From contig CAYRXE010000030.1 in NCBI GenBank assembly GCA_964428205.1, positions 1 through 12,516 of the forward strand: 12,516 nucleotides of DNA. The letters run 5' to 3'. This stretch comes from CAYRXE01 sp964428205 (lineage in GTDB: Bacteria; Patescibacteriota; Gracilibacteria; Peribacterales; Peribacteraceae). Shown in pieces: positions 1-5,109 of this stretch. The notes beneath the pieces were generated by a model, which saw nothing but the letters and a program-made list of their open reading frames with translations, was not told where the DNA came from and ran no database searches. Position numbers and translations under genes: made by a program. Every line of letters begins with the position of its first letter. Position 1 is the stretch's first letter.

Positions 1-1
1 A

Positions 2-427
2 AAGAAAGCTGCTCCTAAAAAAGCTGCTGCTCCCGCAGGTGAGAAGAAGGTAATTGCCAAGAAGGTCACAGCTGATAAGGCTGAGGCTGCTTCGCCAAAG
101 GCCGAGAAGAAAGCTGCAAAGATGGGTGTCATCCGCATCCGCCTTTCTGCATTCGATCACACCGTGCTCGACGAAGCTGCAGCTAAGATCATCGATACCG
201 CAGAGCGCTCTGGAGCCGTGGTCCACGGTCCCATCCCTTTGCCTACACACATCCGCAAGTTCACGGTCAACCGCTCCACGTTCGTTCACAAGAACGCTCG
301 TGACCAGTTCGAAATGCGCACGCACCGTCGCCTCATCGACCTCTCCGAGACCACATTCAAGTCCGTGGAATCTCTGCAGAGTCTCTCGCTCCCAAGCGGA
401 GTCGAGATCGAGATCAAGATGGGCTAA
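2..427 (+). CDS. rpsJ: 30S ribosomal protein uS10, 3' part, with Lys/Ala-rich N-terminal extension
   Basis: uS10 sits in the 30S head and doubles as NusE, the partner of NusB in antitermination. From the ATG at 122 the product is a complete S10 domain of 101 aa: it opens GVIRIRLSAFDH, carries the GPIPLPT loop, then RSTFVHKNARDQFEMRTHRR, and ends EIEIKMG. The same frame stays open upstream to the window edge and encodes about 40 residues of Lys, Ala, Pro and Glu repeats (for example KKAAPKKAAA). The real start is therefore probably outside the window. Such low-complexity basic tails are usual on extended ribosomal proteins. If the ATG at 122 were used instead, S10 would have its normal length, but no ribosome binding site is visible there. 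The usual downstream gene rplC is absent; a 66-aa ORF follows after 7 nt. Confidence 0.93.
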   Translation, partial: KKAAPKKAAAPAGEKKVIAKKVTADKAEAASPKAEKKAAKMGVIRIRLSAFDHTVLDEAAAKIIDTAERSGAVVHGPIPLPTHIRKFTVNRSTFVHKNARDQFEMRTHRRLIDLSETTFKSVESLQSLSLPSGVEIEIKMG

Positions 428-434
428 TTGCTCT

Positions 435-635
435 ATGCCCATCGCTATCTCCGTCCCTAATCGCGAAGACATCCCAGAAGTCGAGAAGACTGTTAATGGT
501 GCCTCTCCTGTCGATGTAGCTTTTGTGTATGGGTCCGGCATGTTGAATATCATCTGCAGCGAAGACGAAGAAGTCGCAGTGCTTCAGGCACTGGAACGCG
601 TACAAATCCTCAGAGGGCTTATTTCCAGCCTTTGA
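435..635 (+). CDS. Hypothetical 66-aa protein downstream of rpsJ
   Basis: A short ORF starts at an ATG 7 nt after the rpsJ stop and ends in TGA. I do not recognise the family. The product (MPIAISVPNREDIPEVEKTV...) has no signal peptide or membrane segment. It alternates acidic stretches with a hydrophobic middle (VDVAFVYGSGMLNIIC) and ends in a likely amphipathic helix (EEVAVLQALERVQILRGL), which suits a small alpha/beta fold. Tight spacing behind rpsJ suggests co-transcription. Its last 17 nt overlap the 3' end of the convergent rnc gene. The codon pattern looks coding, and the third-position composition resembles that of rpsJ, but this was judged by eye. The alternative is an untranslated rpsJ 3' region. 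Confidence 0.5.
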   Translation: MPIAISVPNREDIPEVEKTVNGASPVDVAFVYGSGMLNIICSEDEEVAVLQALERVQILRGLISSL

Positions 636-1314
636 CCTTCAATCCTGCCTTGGCAGCAGCCTGCTCGGCCTTCTGTTTGCTGTTACCAGAACCTTCGGCC
701 ACTTTCTCTTCGCCAATGAAGACGGCTGAAGTGAAGGTCTTGTCGTGATCCGGACCTTCTTCGCTCACGACTTCGTAGTGCGGCGTGATGCTGAGTTTTT
801 CTTGTGCAGACTCTTGGAAGACGCTCTTCTCATCACGATGTTTGCCGGCTGCAAGAAGATCATCAAGGTGCTGCAAGATGTGCTGCTCAATAAAGTTACG
901 GGCAACATCCAAACCTTTATCCATGTAGATGGCCCCGATGATTGCCTCGACGGCATTCGCAAGTGTGGACTGCTTCTCGCGGCCGCCGCTGGCCTCTTCG
1001 CCGCGGCTCATGAAGAGGTACTCGCCGAGCTGAAGCTCCTTGGCAACTTCACACAAATGATCGCCCTGCACGAGAGCTGAACGCATATTCGTGAGTTCGC
1101 CTTCGGATTTTCCAGAAACGCGGAACAAGTGCTCAGTGGTGACGAGTTCCAAGACGGCATCACCCAAGAATTCCAGGCGCTCGTTGTGTCCGTAGGCCTG
1201 ACTTTCTTTGACTGCACTCCTATGCGTAATAGCCTGCAAAAGCAGGTCCTTCTTGCGGAAATTCACGCCGATGACCTTTTCCAAAGCCGTAAAGGATGCG
1301 GGAGCTGGAGGCAT
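619..1314 (-). CDS. rnc: Ribonuclease III
   Basis: This is the double-stranded-RNA endonuclease that processes rRNA precursors and structured mRNAs, at 231 aa and the normal length. The catalytic domain spans about residues 8-155 and carries the family signature NERLEFLGDAVLEL at 44-57, giving metal ligands E48 and D52. The second catalytic helix reads LANAVEAIIGAIY at 118-130: E123 is kept, but N120 sits where E. coli has D114. The dsRNA-binding domain covers about 165-231, with the typical KTFTSAVFIG strand and a C-terminal KQKAEQAAAKAGLKVKG helix. The ATG at 1314 gives a sensible N-terminus (MPPAPASFTALEKVIG) and is kept. No Shine-Dalgarno sequence precedes it. It lies 82 nt after nusB on the same strand, the gap being filled by an inverted repeat, and its 3' end overlaps the convergent 66-aa ORF. 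Confidence 0.97.
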   Translation of the reverse strand: MPPAPASFTALEKVIGVNFRKKDLLLQAITHRSAVKESQAYGHNERLEFLGDAVLELVTTEHLFRVSGKSEGELTNMRSALVQGDHLCEVAKELQLGEYLFMSRGEEASGGREKQSTLANAVEAIIGAIYMDKGLDVARNFIEQHILQHLDDLLAAGKHRDEKSVFQESAQEKLSITPHYEVVSEEGPDHDKTFTSAVFIGEEKVAEGSGNSKQKAEQAAAKAGLKVKGWK

Positions 1315-1319
1315 TATTT

Positions 1320-1402
1320 AATGAAGAATGTAGAGTGCAGAATGATCTTATTCACAATCAAAACTACCAAAATTCTACATTCTTCATTCTACATTCTCAA
1401 TT
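1320..1402. repeat. Inverted heptad repeat between nusB and rnc
   Basis: Two 25-nt arms (1320-1344 and 1378-1402) are reverse complements at 21 of 25 positions. Each arm is built from tandem 7-mers of the form GAATGNA. A 33-nt AT-rich centre separates them. The right arm runs over the last codons and stop (TGA, 1397-1399) of nusB, and the left arm begins 6 nt before the rnc start. As RNA it would fold into a long hairpin within the nusB-rnc message. There is no T-tract, so it is not an ordinary terminator. It resembles the repeats flanking the four-helix-bundle gene at 4587-4952 and may be an empty or non-autonomous copy of that kind of element, which is inference. Confidence 0.75.
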
Positions 1403-1810
1403 CTTACTGCCAATAGCCTGAGCAACCGCATTCAAGACCCCATTCACGAACTTTCCACTCTCGGGCGTGCCGTACTCCTTGGCAATGTCGATGGCTTCGT
1501 TCATCACCACGGCAGCTGGTGCATCTTTGCGATAGAGAAGTTCTTCGCCACCGATGAGAAGGATGCTTCTGGAGATCGGATCCATGCGATCAAGAGGCCA
1601 GTCTGGAGCGTGGGACTGAATAGCGGAGCAGATATCGTCGTGGTGCGACGTAACACCGTCCAAAAGTTCTTTGGCAAAACCCTCGTCGAGCTCACCGAGT
1701 TCTTCGGTGTTACGAACGAGCGATTCTTCGGGATCACACGAAGGATGCTTCTCTTTTTCGAAAAGCACTTGCATCACAGCGATCCGAGAAAGATGACGGC
1801 GACGAGCCAT
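1397..1810 (-). CDS. nusB: Transcription antitermination factor NusB
   Basis: NusB binds boxA RNA together with S10 (NusE) during rRNA antitermination. The product is 137 aa, typical for the all-helical NusB family. Recognisable parts are the basic N-terminus ARRRHLSRIAVMQVLFE (2-18), WPLDRMDPISRSILLIGGEELLY (71-93), and the C-terminal signature VVMNEAIDIAKEYGTPESGKF continuing as VNGVL (101-126). The ATG at 1810 lies 13 nt downstream of the rpmF stop, so it is probably read from the rpmF promoter. The last residues (GSKN) and stop codon lie inside the right arm of the 1320-1402 repeat, so the native C-terminus may have been altered by that insertion. Its partner NusE/S10 is encoded about 1 kb away on the other strand. 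Confidence 0.96.
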   Translation of the reverse strand: MARRRHLSRIAVMQVLFEKEKHPSCDPEESLVRNTEELGELDEGFAKELLDGVTSHHDDICSAIQSHAPDWPLDRMDPISRSILLIGGEELLYRKDAPAAVVMNEAIDIAKEYGTPESGKFVNGVLNAVAQAIGSKN

Positions 1811-1823
1811 AGAAAACTATGGG

Positions 1824-2009
1824 TTAAGCCTTCACGCGCGTGATTCCCTTGAGCGCCTTTCCTGCGCGATCCCTAGGACCGACTGGAGCAGCGTACGGTG
1901 AATTCTGAAGATTGCGCAGGCGCTTGACCTCCTGACGGAGGAACACGGAGTGCTGGGTCCGCCCTGCGGACTTGGCCTTTCGCTTTTTAGGGGTAGGTCT
2001 CTTTGCCAT
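1824..2009 (-). CDS. rpmF: Probable 50S ribosomal protein bL32
   Basis: A 61-aa very basic protein beginning MAKRPTPKKRKAKSAGRTQH. This matches the N-terminal pattern of bL32 (MA-x-P-x-PK-(K/R)-K-x-x-K-(S/A)), which threads into the large subunit near the peptidyl transferase region. The C-terminal half (VFLRQEVKRLRNL through GKALKGITRVKA) is less typical and has none of the four zinc-binding Cys found in many bL32 proteins. Its place at the head of a same-strand nusB-rnc group supports the call, because bL32 commonly neighbours rnc or nusB. I chose the ATG at 2009 over an in-frame TTG at 2030, since the former gives the conserved MAK start and leaves room for a promoter. Another small basic ribosomal protein is the main alternative. 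Confidence 0.72.
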   Translation of the reverse strand: MAKRPTPKKRKAKSAGRTQHSVFLRQEVKRLRNLQNSPYAAPVGPRDRAGKALKGITRVKA

Positions 2010-2019
2010 AAGTTCGCCT

Positions 2020-2048
2020 AGGGTACGCAAAAAACCGCACCGAGTAAA
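2020..2048 (-). promoter_or_regulatory. Candidate promoter of rpmF-nusB-rnc
   Basis: On the minus strand a TTTACT box (2043-2048; 4 of 6 match to TTGACA) lies 17 nt before TACCCT (2020-2025). That hexamer ends 10 nt before the rpmF ATG at 2009. The predicted start of transcription leaves a leader of only about 4 nt. The -10 box is weak, so this is tentative. The short distance matches other genes in the window. Confidence 0.4.
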
Positions 2049-2053
2049 GGGTT

Positions 2054-2083
2054 ATTTGCCCTCCCTTTTGGGCCCAAAATGGG
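2054..2083. repeat. Perfect 14-bp palindrome in the BI-1/rpmF spacer
   Basis: Positions 2066-2079 read TTTTGGGCCCAAAA, a perfect palindrome with CCC (2063-2065) before it and GGGG (2081-2084) after it. On the minus strand an alternative hairpin can form just downstream, AAAGGG pairing with CCCTTT. The site lies after the BI-1 stop codon and before the rpmF promoter. It could be a weak transcription barrier or a protein-binding palindrome. There is no T-tract, so an intrinsic terminator is not supported. Confidence 0.4.
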
Positions 2084-2096
2084 GTCTGCAGCAGGG

Positions 2097-2792
2097 TTAA
2101 TCGCGCCTGTTTCCCGAGATCGCCAGCATGAACCTGAGCACGTAGAGGAACAGGTTATAGACGTCCAAGTAGAGGGAGAGCGCAAGCATGAAGGGATTGG
2201 CCCCTACCTTGCCCAGTGCAGAGACGCGCTGGATGTCGACGGCAATGAAGATGGCGAAGATGGCGACTCCGAGTCCCGAGACCATGAGCTCGGTCACACC
2301 CGTGCGAAGTCCCGGAAAAATCAGTTGAAGGATTCCAAGGACAATCAGGCCAATGAGTCCCATGAAGAGCGCACCTTGGAGTCCGATCAAACTCTTCTTG
2401 GTCGTACGTGCAAACACGGCAGCTCCGGCGGACATACACACGGTTGCGGCAAACGCATTGAGGAGAATGCTCGAACCATTTACGTAACCCTCGAGGATGT
2501 ACAAGAGGTACGGCGTGAGCGTGATTCCAGAGATGAGTGGAAACACCGCAAACAAGATGTAATTGAGTGGATACTTGTTCATCCACAAACCCGATGTGAA
2601 CACGATCGCGATGGTCGCAATGAGCATGGCGATGAGCGCACCGGAACTGAGGAGTGCAGGAGCAAAGGCGATGCCACCCACGATGCCAAGAAGTGTTAAA
2701 CCCATCGCAAGAGCGAAGAGGCCATAGACCTGTGCCTCAGTGGAGGCGGAAATGGCTACCGTCTGCGGAGAACTGAATGTGTTGTATTGCAT
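2097..2792 (-). CDS. BI-1/YetJ (Bax inhibitor-1) family membrane protein
   Basis: A 231-aa integral membrane protein with seven hydrophobic segments after a short cytosolic N-terminus. It carries the family features FPLISGITLTPYLLY (84-98) and a C-terminal block DIQRVSALGKVGANPFMLAL followed by SLYLDVYNLFLYVLRFM. In characterised bacterial members such as B. subtilis YetJ, an Asp pair (D171/D195) forms a pH-sensitive calcium-leak gate. Here D186 and D210 have the same 24-residue spacing and sequence context, so a proton-regulated cation leak is the likely role, by family. The ATG at 2792 is supported by a strong promoter whose predicted +1 is that A. It is divergent from the pilin-like pair at 2899, with both promoters in a 106-bp gap. 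Confidence 0.93.
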   Translation of the reverse strand: MQYNTFSSPQTVAISASTEAQVYGLFALAMGLTLLGIVGGIAFAPALLSSGALIAMLIATIAIVFTSGLWMNKYPLNYILFAVFPLISGITLTPYLLYILEGYVNGSSILLNAFAATVCMSAGAAVFARTTKKSLIGLQGALFMGLIGLIVLGILQLIFPGLRTGVTELMVSGLGVAIFAIFIAVDIQRVSALGKVGANPFMLALSLYLDVYNLFLYVLRFMLAISGNRRD

Positions 2793-2798
2793 GGACTC

Positions 2799-2826
2799 AT
2801 TCTAGAGCGCCTTTGCGTGAATTCAA
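2799..2826 (-). promoter_or_regulatory. Promoter of the BI-1 gene, predicted leaderless
   Basis: On the minus strand TTGAAT (2821-2826), a 16-nt spacer and TAGAAT (2799-2804) are followed by GAGTCC and then the ATG (2792-2790). With the usual 6-nt gap between the -10 and +1, transcription would begin at the A of the ATG. No Shine-Dalgarno sequence could fit between them. Confidence 0.65.
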
Positions 2827-2859
2827 CGAAAAACCCTGTATTCCCCTGCTCTCTGCGGA

Positions 2860-2888
2860 TAGGCAAAAACCCAGTTTTCTGCTACAAT
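2860..2888 (+). promoter_or_regulatory. Promoter of the triple-hairpin gene pair, extended -10
   Basis: TAGGCA (2860-2865; 4 of 6 match to TTGACA), a 17-nt spacer and TACAAT (2883-2888), with TGC immediately upstream giving the extended form TGCTACAAT. The predicted +1 is near A2895, four nt before the ATG at 2899. This argues against the in-frame GTG at 2890, which would lie upstream of the transcript start. Confidence 0.65.
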
Positions 2889-2898
2889 AGTGAGATTT

Positions 2899-3720
2899 AT
2901 GCGTCTTCTCTCTGTAGCCATTGGCGCGCTCCTTAGTGTCCTTGTCGTGGAACCTGCACACGCGTTTCAAATCGTCATTCACCCGAGTGTGTGTCAGTTC
3001 ATTCCTTGTATCGCCGCCGGCGGTTCGCAAGGGATCGTGGTGCTCTTGATGGCAAGGTTTATTCCATCGATGTACGTCGTGTTCGGTGCTGTTGCCGGTA
3101 TTTACCTGATGATCAACACGATCAAGATGGTTTCGGAAGGATCGGATGAAGGTGTTGTGAGCGAAGCCAAGGTAAACATCATCCATATCATTGTCGGTTG
3201 TGTGGTGGTGGGAGGTGCCGCTCTGATTGTCCAAACATTTGCTGTGGGATACGGACTTCGGATTGCAAATCCCGCTCCGCTCAACACGATGCTCGGCATT
3301 GTGATTCTGTTCTTCCGCTTACTCATCGGTACCGCGCTCATGGTGAACATCACCATTCAGGCATTCCGCATTCTTTCTTCTCAGGGAGATTCAGGCGCAC
3401 AGGAAAAGGGCCGCAAGCGCTTGGTCATGGGATTCATTGGCGTGGGCATCATGCTCCTCGCGAGCCTGATTGTGTCTGCAGCCGTCCCGGGTGCGAACTC
3501 CACTCCGCTCATTGGAGAAATGGTGGGTATCGCCAACTTCCTCATCACCATTGTCGGTGCGCTGTGTGTCGTGGGAATGATTGTAGGTGGTATTTGCTAC
3601 GTGATTTCCATCGATGAAAGCCTGAAGGATAAAGGCAAGACCGCCATCAAAGTGAGCATTGTGACCCTCGTCATCATGCTTCTCGCCTACGCTGTCGTGA
3701 ATACCCTCTTTGGAATCTAA
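2899..3720 (+). CDS. Membrane protein with signal peptide and three VirB2/T4SS-pilin-like hairpins (first of pair)
   Basis: A 273-aa protein. A signal peptide (MRLLSVAIGALLSVLVVEPAHA, cleavage after A22) is followed by a short exported segment with C32 and C37. Three consecutive units then follow, each a hydrophobic segment, a short charged turn and another hydrophobic segment. The turns centre near residues 83 (EGSDEGVVSEAK), 166 (SQGDSGAQEKGRK) and 241 (DESLKDKGK), so the period is about 80 residues. The last unit (GGICYVISIDESLKDKGKTA, then LLAYAVVNTLFG) closely resembles the single-hairpin T4SS-pilin/TrbC-VirB2 proteins common in CPR bacteria. The family is my inference from this pattern. 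The next gene starts at its stop codon. Function is unknown: possibly a membrane pore or envelope scaffold, or pilin subunits encoded in fused form. Confidence 0.8.
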   Translation: MRLLSVAIGALLSVLVVEPAHAFQIVIHPSVCQFIPCIAAGGSQGIVVLLMARFIPSMYVVFGAVAGIYLMINTIKMVSEGSDEGVVSEAKVNIIHIIVGCVVVGGAALIVQTFAVGYGLRIANPAPLNTMLGIVILFFRLLIGTALMVNITIQAFRILSSQGDSGAQEKGRKRLVMGFIGVGIMLLASLIVSAAVPGANSTPLIGEMVGIANFLITIVGALCVVGMIVGGICYVISIDESLKDKGKTAIKVSIVTLVIMLLAYAVVNTLFGI

Positions 3721-4550
3721 TGAGCTTCATCAGCGCCCTCATCGGCTGGTTGCTGCCACACACGCACGCACAAGGCTTCATTCAAGAAGTCGTAGGTGCC
3801 GTGGGTGTCGGATTGCCAACGCTCGGCTACGGTGCAGATGCGTACGTAGGTATTGCACAGCTCTTCGTAAGTCAGGCACGTCCTATGCTCTTTATCGTAG
3901 GAGCACTCGTCATCACGATCCTCGGCTTCCGCATGATCATTGGTCAGGAAGATGAATCCATCGACAAAGCAAAGACGACGATCATCGCCGTGCTCTCGGG
4001 CATCATGATTGCGTTCTTGATTGAGCCATTCCTCGCTGCATTCTTCGGATACGCAGGCGAGAACCTGAATAACCCTGGAATTGGTGTCGGCATCATCAGC
4101 CGTGAAGTGGGAGGAATTCTGAACTGGGCGATGACCATCGCAGGCATCCTCGCCGTGCTCATGATCATTGTGAGCGGACTCAAAGCCATTGTCTCTCCGC
4201 TCAACGAAGAAGGCATCAGTAATATGCGTGCGACCATTGTCAGCGTGATCTTTGGCTTGCTGCTCTTGATCTTCCGCGTGGGTATCTCGCTCGCATTCGG
4301 CGCTTCCGGTCAGCCGGATCCCAACCAAATCATCGCCATCATCGTGCGCATTCTCACGTTCGTGCTCGGCTTCGTGGCTCTCGCTGCGGTCGTCGTGATC
4401 ATTTACGCAGGCATCCTGCTGCTCCTCAACTACGGACGAGACGATGAAATTTCGAAAGCAAAAGGAATCATCGCTCGTGCCGTGATCGGTATCATCATCA
4501 TCTTGATCAGCATCGGCATCATTCAGTTCGTGATTGGAGTCGCGAATTAA
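3720..4550 (+). CDS. Membrane protein with three VirB2/T4SS-pilin-like hairpins (second of pair)
   Basis: A 276-aa protein whose ATG shares one base with the preceding stop (TAATG), implying translational coupling. A hydrophobic N-terminus ending PHTHAQG may be a signal sequence. Three hairpin units follow, with charged turns near residues 80 (GQEDESIDKAKT), 165 (SPLNEEGISNMRA) and 245 (YGRDDEISKAKG), each flanked by long hydrophobic helices. The turns line up with those of the upstream protein (83, 166, 241), and all keep the acidic-then-Lys/Arg pattern. The two genes are therefore probably ancient tandem duplicates that diverged. The unit matches the TrbC/VirB2-like pilin hairpin found singly in CPR genomes. 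No VirB4/VirD4-type ATPase lies in the window, so a secretion role cannot be argued from context. Confidence 0.82.
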   Translation: MSFISALIGWLLPHTHAQGFIQEVVGAVGVGLPTLGYGADAYVGIAQLFVSQARPMLFIVGALVITILGFRMIIGQEDESIDKAKTTIIAVLSGIMIAFLIEPFLAAFFGYAGENLNNPGIGVGIISREVGGILNWAMTIAGILAVLMIIVSGLKAIVSPLNEEGISNMRATIVSVIFGLLLLIFRVGISLAFGASGQPDPNQIIAIIVRILTFVLGFVALAAVVVIIYAGILLLLNYGRDDEISKAKGIIARAVIGIIIILISIGIIQFVIGVAN

Positions 4551-4586
4551 GGAATTGATGAAATGAGGAGTTTAGGAAATGAGGAT

Positions 4587-4952
4587 TTAATCTTTATGAG
4601 ATAGTGAAGTTTTTAGCCTGCTTAAAAGATAACTGATACTGGAGATCTTGTTATCAATATCCTGAAATTGCAGATCGGTTATGTATGATAAGTCCTTTGC
4701 TAAAAGGCAGTGGTAATGCAATTCATCAAGTGAGCCATAAGCAATATCAATGAATCGAATTTTTTCTTTTGCTGATGGCCTTACATTCCCTTCGGCAATA
4801 TTAGCAGGAACACTCGCAGAAGCACGGCACAGCTGATCGGTCAGACGCCAACGCTCAACATCTGGGAATTGTTTTGTGAGTTTATACATTTCGATGCAAA
4901 GCGCATGAGCCTGCTGCCACACCAAGAGTTTTTTGTAGAGCCGTTCAGTCAT
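4587..4952 (-). CDS. Four-helix-bundle protein (S23 / 23S rRNA intervening-sequence family)
   Basis: A 121-aa protein with the family pattern: LLVWQQAHALCIEMYKLTKQ then FP (helix 1), LTDQLCRASASVPANIAEGN (helix 2 with the conserved RA-x-x-S-x-x-x-NIAEG core), RPSAKEKIRFIDIAYGSLDE then L (helix 3), and a fourth C-terminal helix. Family structures are pentameric four-helix bundles; the molecular role is unsettled, though relatives (Avd) assist diversity-generating retroelements. No reverse transcriptase or variable region is present here. The ATG at 4952 was preferred over a longer in-frame reading from 5081, because the extra 43 residues run through the promoter and the repeat and are not family-like. 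AT-rich codon use differs from neighbouring genes, consistent with transfer. Confidence 0.88.
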   Translation of the reverse strand: MTERLYKKLLVWQQAHALCIEMYKLTKQFPDVERWRLTDQLCRASASVPANIAEGNVRPSAKEKIRFIDIAYGSLDELHYHCLLAKDLSYITDLQFQDIDNKISSISYLLSRLKTSLSHKD

Positions 4953-4958
4953 ACGTTC

Positions 4959-4985
4959 ATAGTAAATTTTCACAACATATATCAA
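4959..4985 (-). promoter_or_regulatory. Promoter of the four-helix-bundle gene, predicted leaderless
   Basis: On the minus strand TTGATA (4980-4985, 5 of 6 match), a 15-nt spacer and TACTAT (4959-4964), then GAACGT and the ATG at 4952. The short spacer is suboptimal. The -10 to ATG distance of 6 nt places +1 on the start codon. Confidence 0.55.
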
Positions 4986-5109
4986 AGCCCACATAAAAAG
5001 AGTGCTATGAAAAAAGCCAATACATGGCTTCAGACAGAAGCATTTTGAGTTCTCCAAATACGAAGAACGTCTCCTCATCATTTCTTCGCTTCCTTATTTC
5101 ATCATTTCC

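Larger units (their letters stand above)
4551..5109. mobile_element. Putative four-helix-bundle cassette with imperfect terminal inverted repeats
   Basis: The whole gap between two convergent genes is filled by one minus-strand four-helix-bundle gene and purine-rich repeats. The left repeat (about 4553-4586) begins just after the TAA of the second pilin-like gene. The right repeat (about 5069-5109) abuts the TGA of glgP. Read inward, both ends are made of GAAATGA/GGAG-type words, for example GATGAAATGAGG on the left against GAGGAAATGATGAAATAAGG on the right, so they form an imperfect inverted pair. No transposase is present. S23/IVS-type genes are known inside 23S rRNA intervening sequences and scattered in many genomes; movement as a cassette is my inference. 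Confidence 0.45.

Noticed and set aside
54..434. Long + strand reading through the rpsJ region in a second frame, joined to the 66-aa ORF
   Set aside because: The protein is Arg/Ser/Pro-rich with a typical shadow-frame composition. Only the part from the ATG at 435 looks coding.
2079..2699. 206-aa + strand ORF opposite the BI-1 gene
   Set aside because: It is His/Asp/Glu/Arg-rich, a normal antisense shadow of a hydrophobic membrane protein gene. The minus-strand BI-1 match is clear.
3717..4328. 203-aa minus-strand ORF opposite the second triple-hairpin gene
   Set aside because: Its composition (His, Asp, Glu) is the complement of hydrophobic codons; the + strand gene has clear membrane architecture and coupling.
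4587..4952. Diversity-generating retroelement accessory protein (Avd)
   Set aside because: No reverse transcriptase, template repeat or variable repeat is present nearby. The plain S23/IVS family is the safer call.
4953..5081. N-terminal 43-residue extension of the four-helix-bundle protein
   Set aside because: It runs through the inverted repeat and the -10/-35 boxes and does not match family N-termini.
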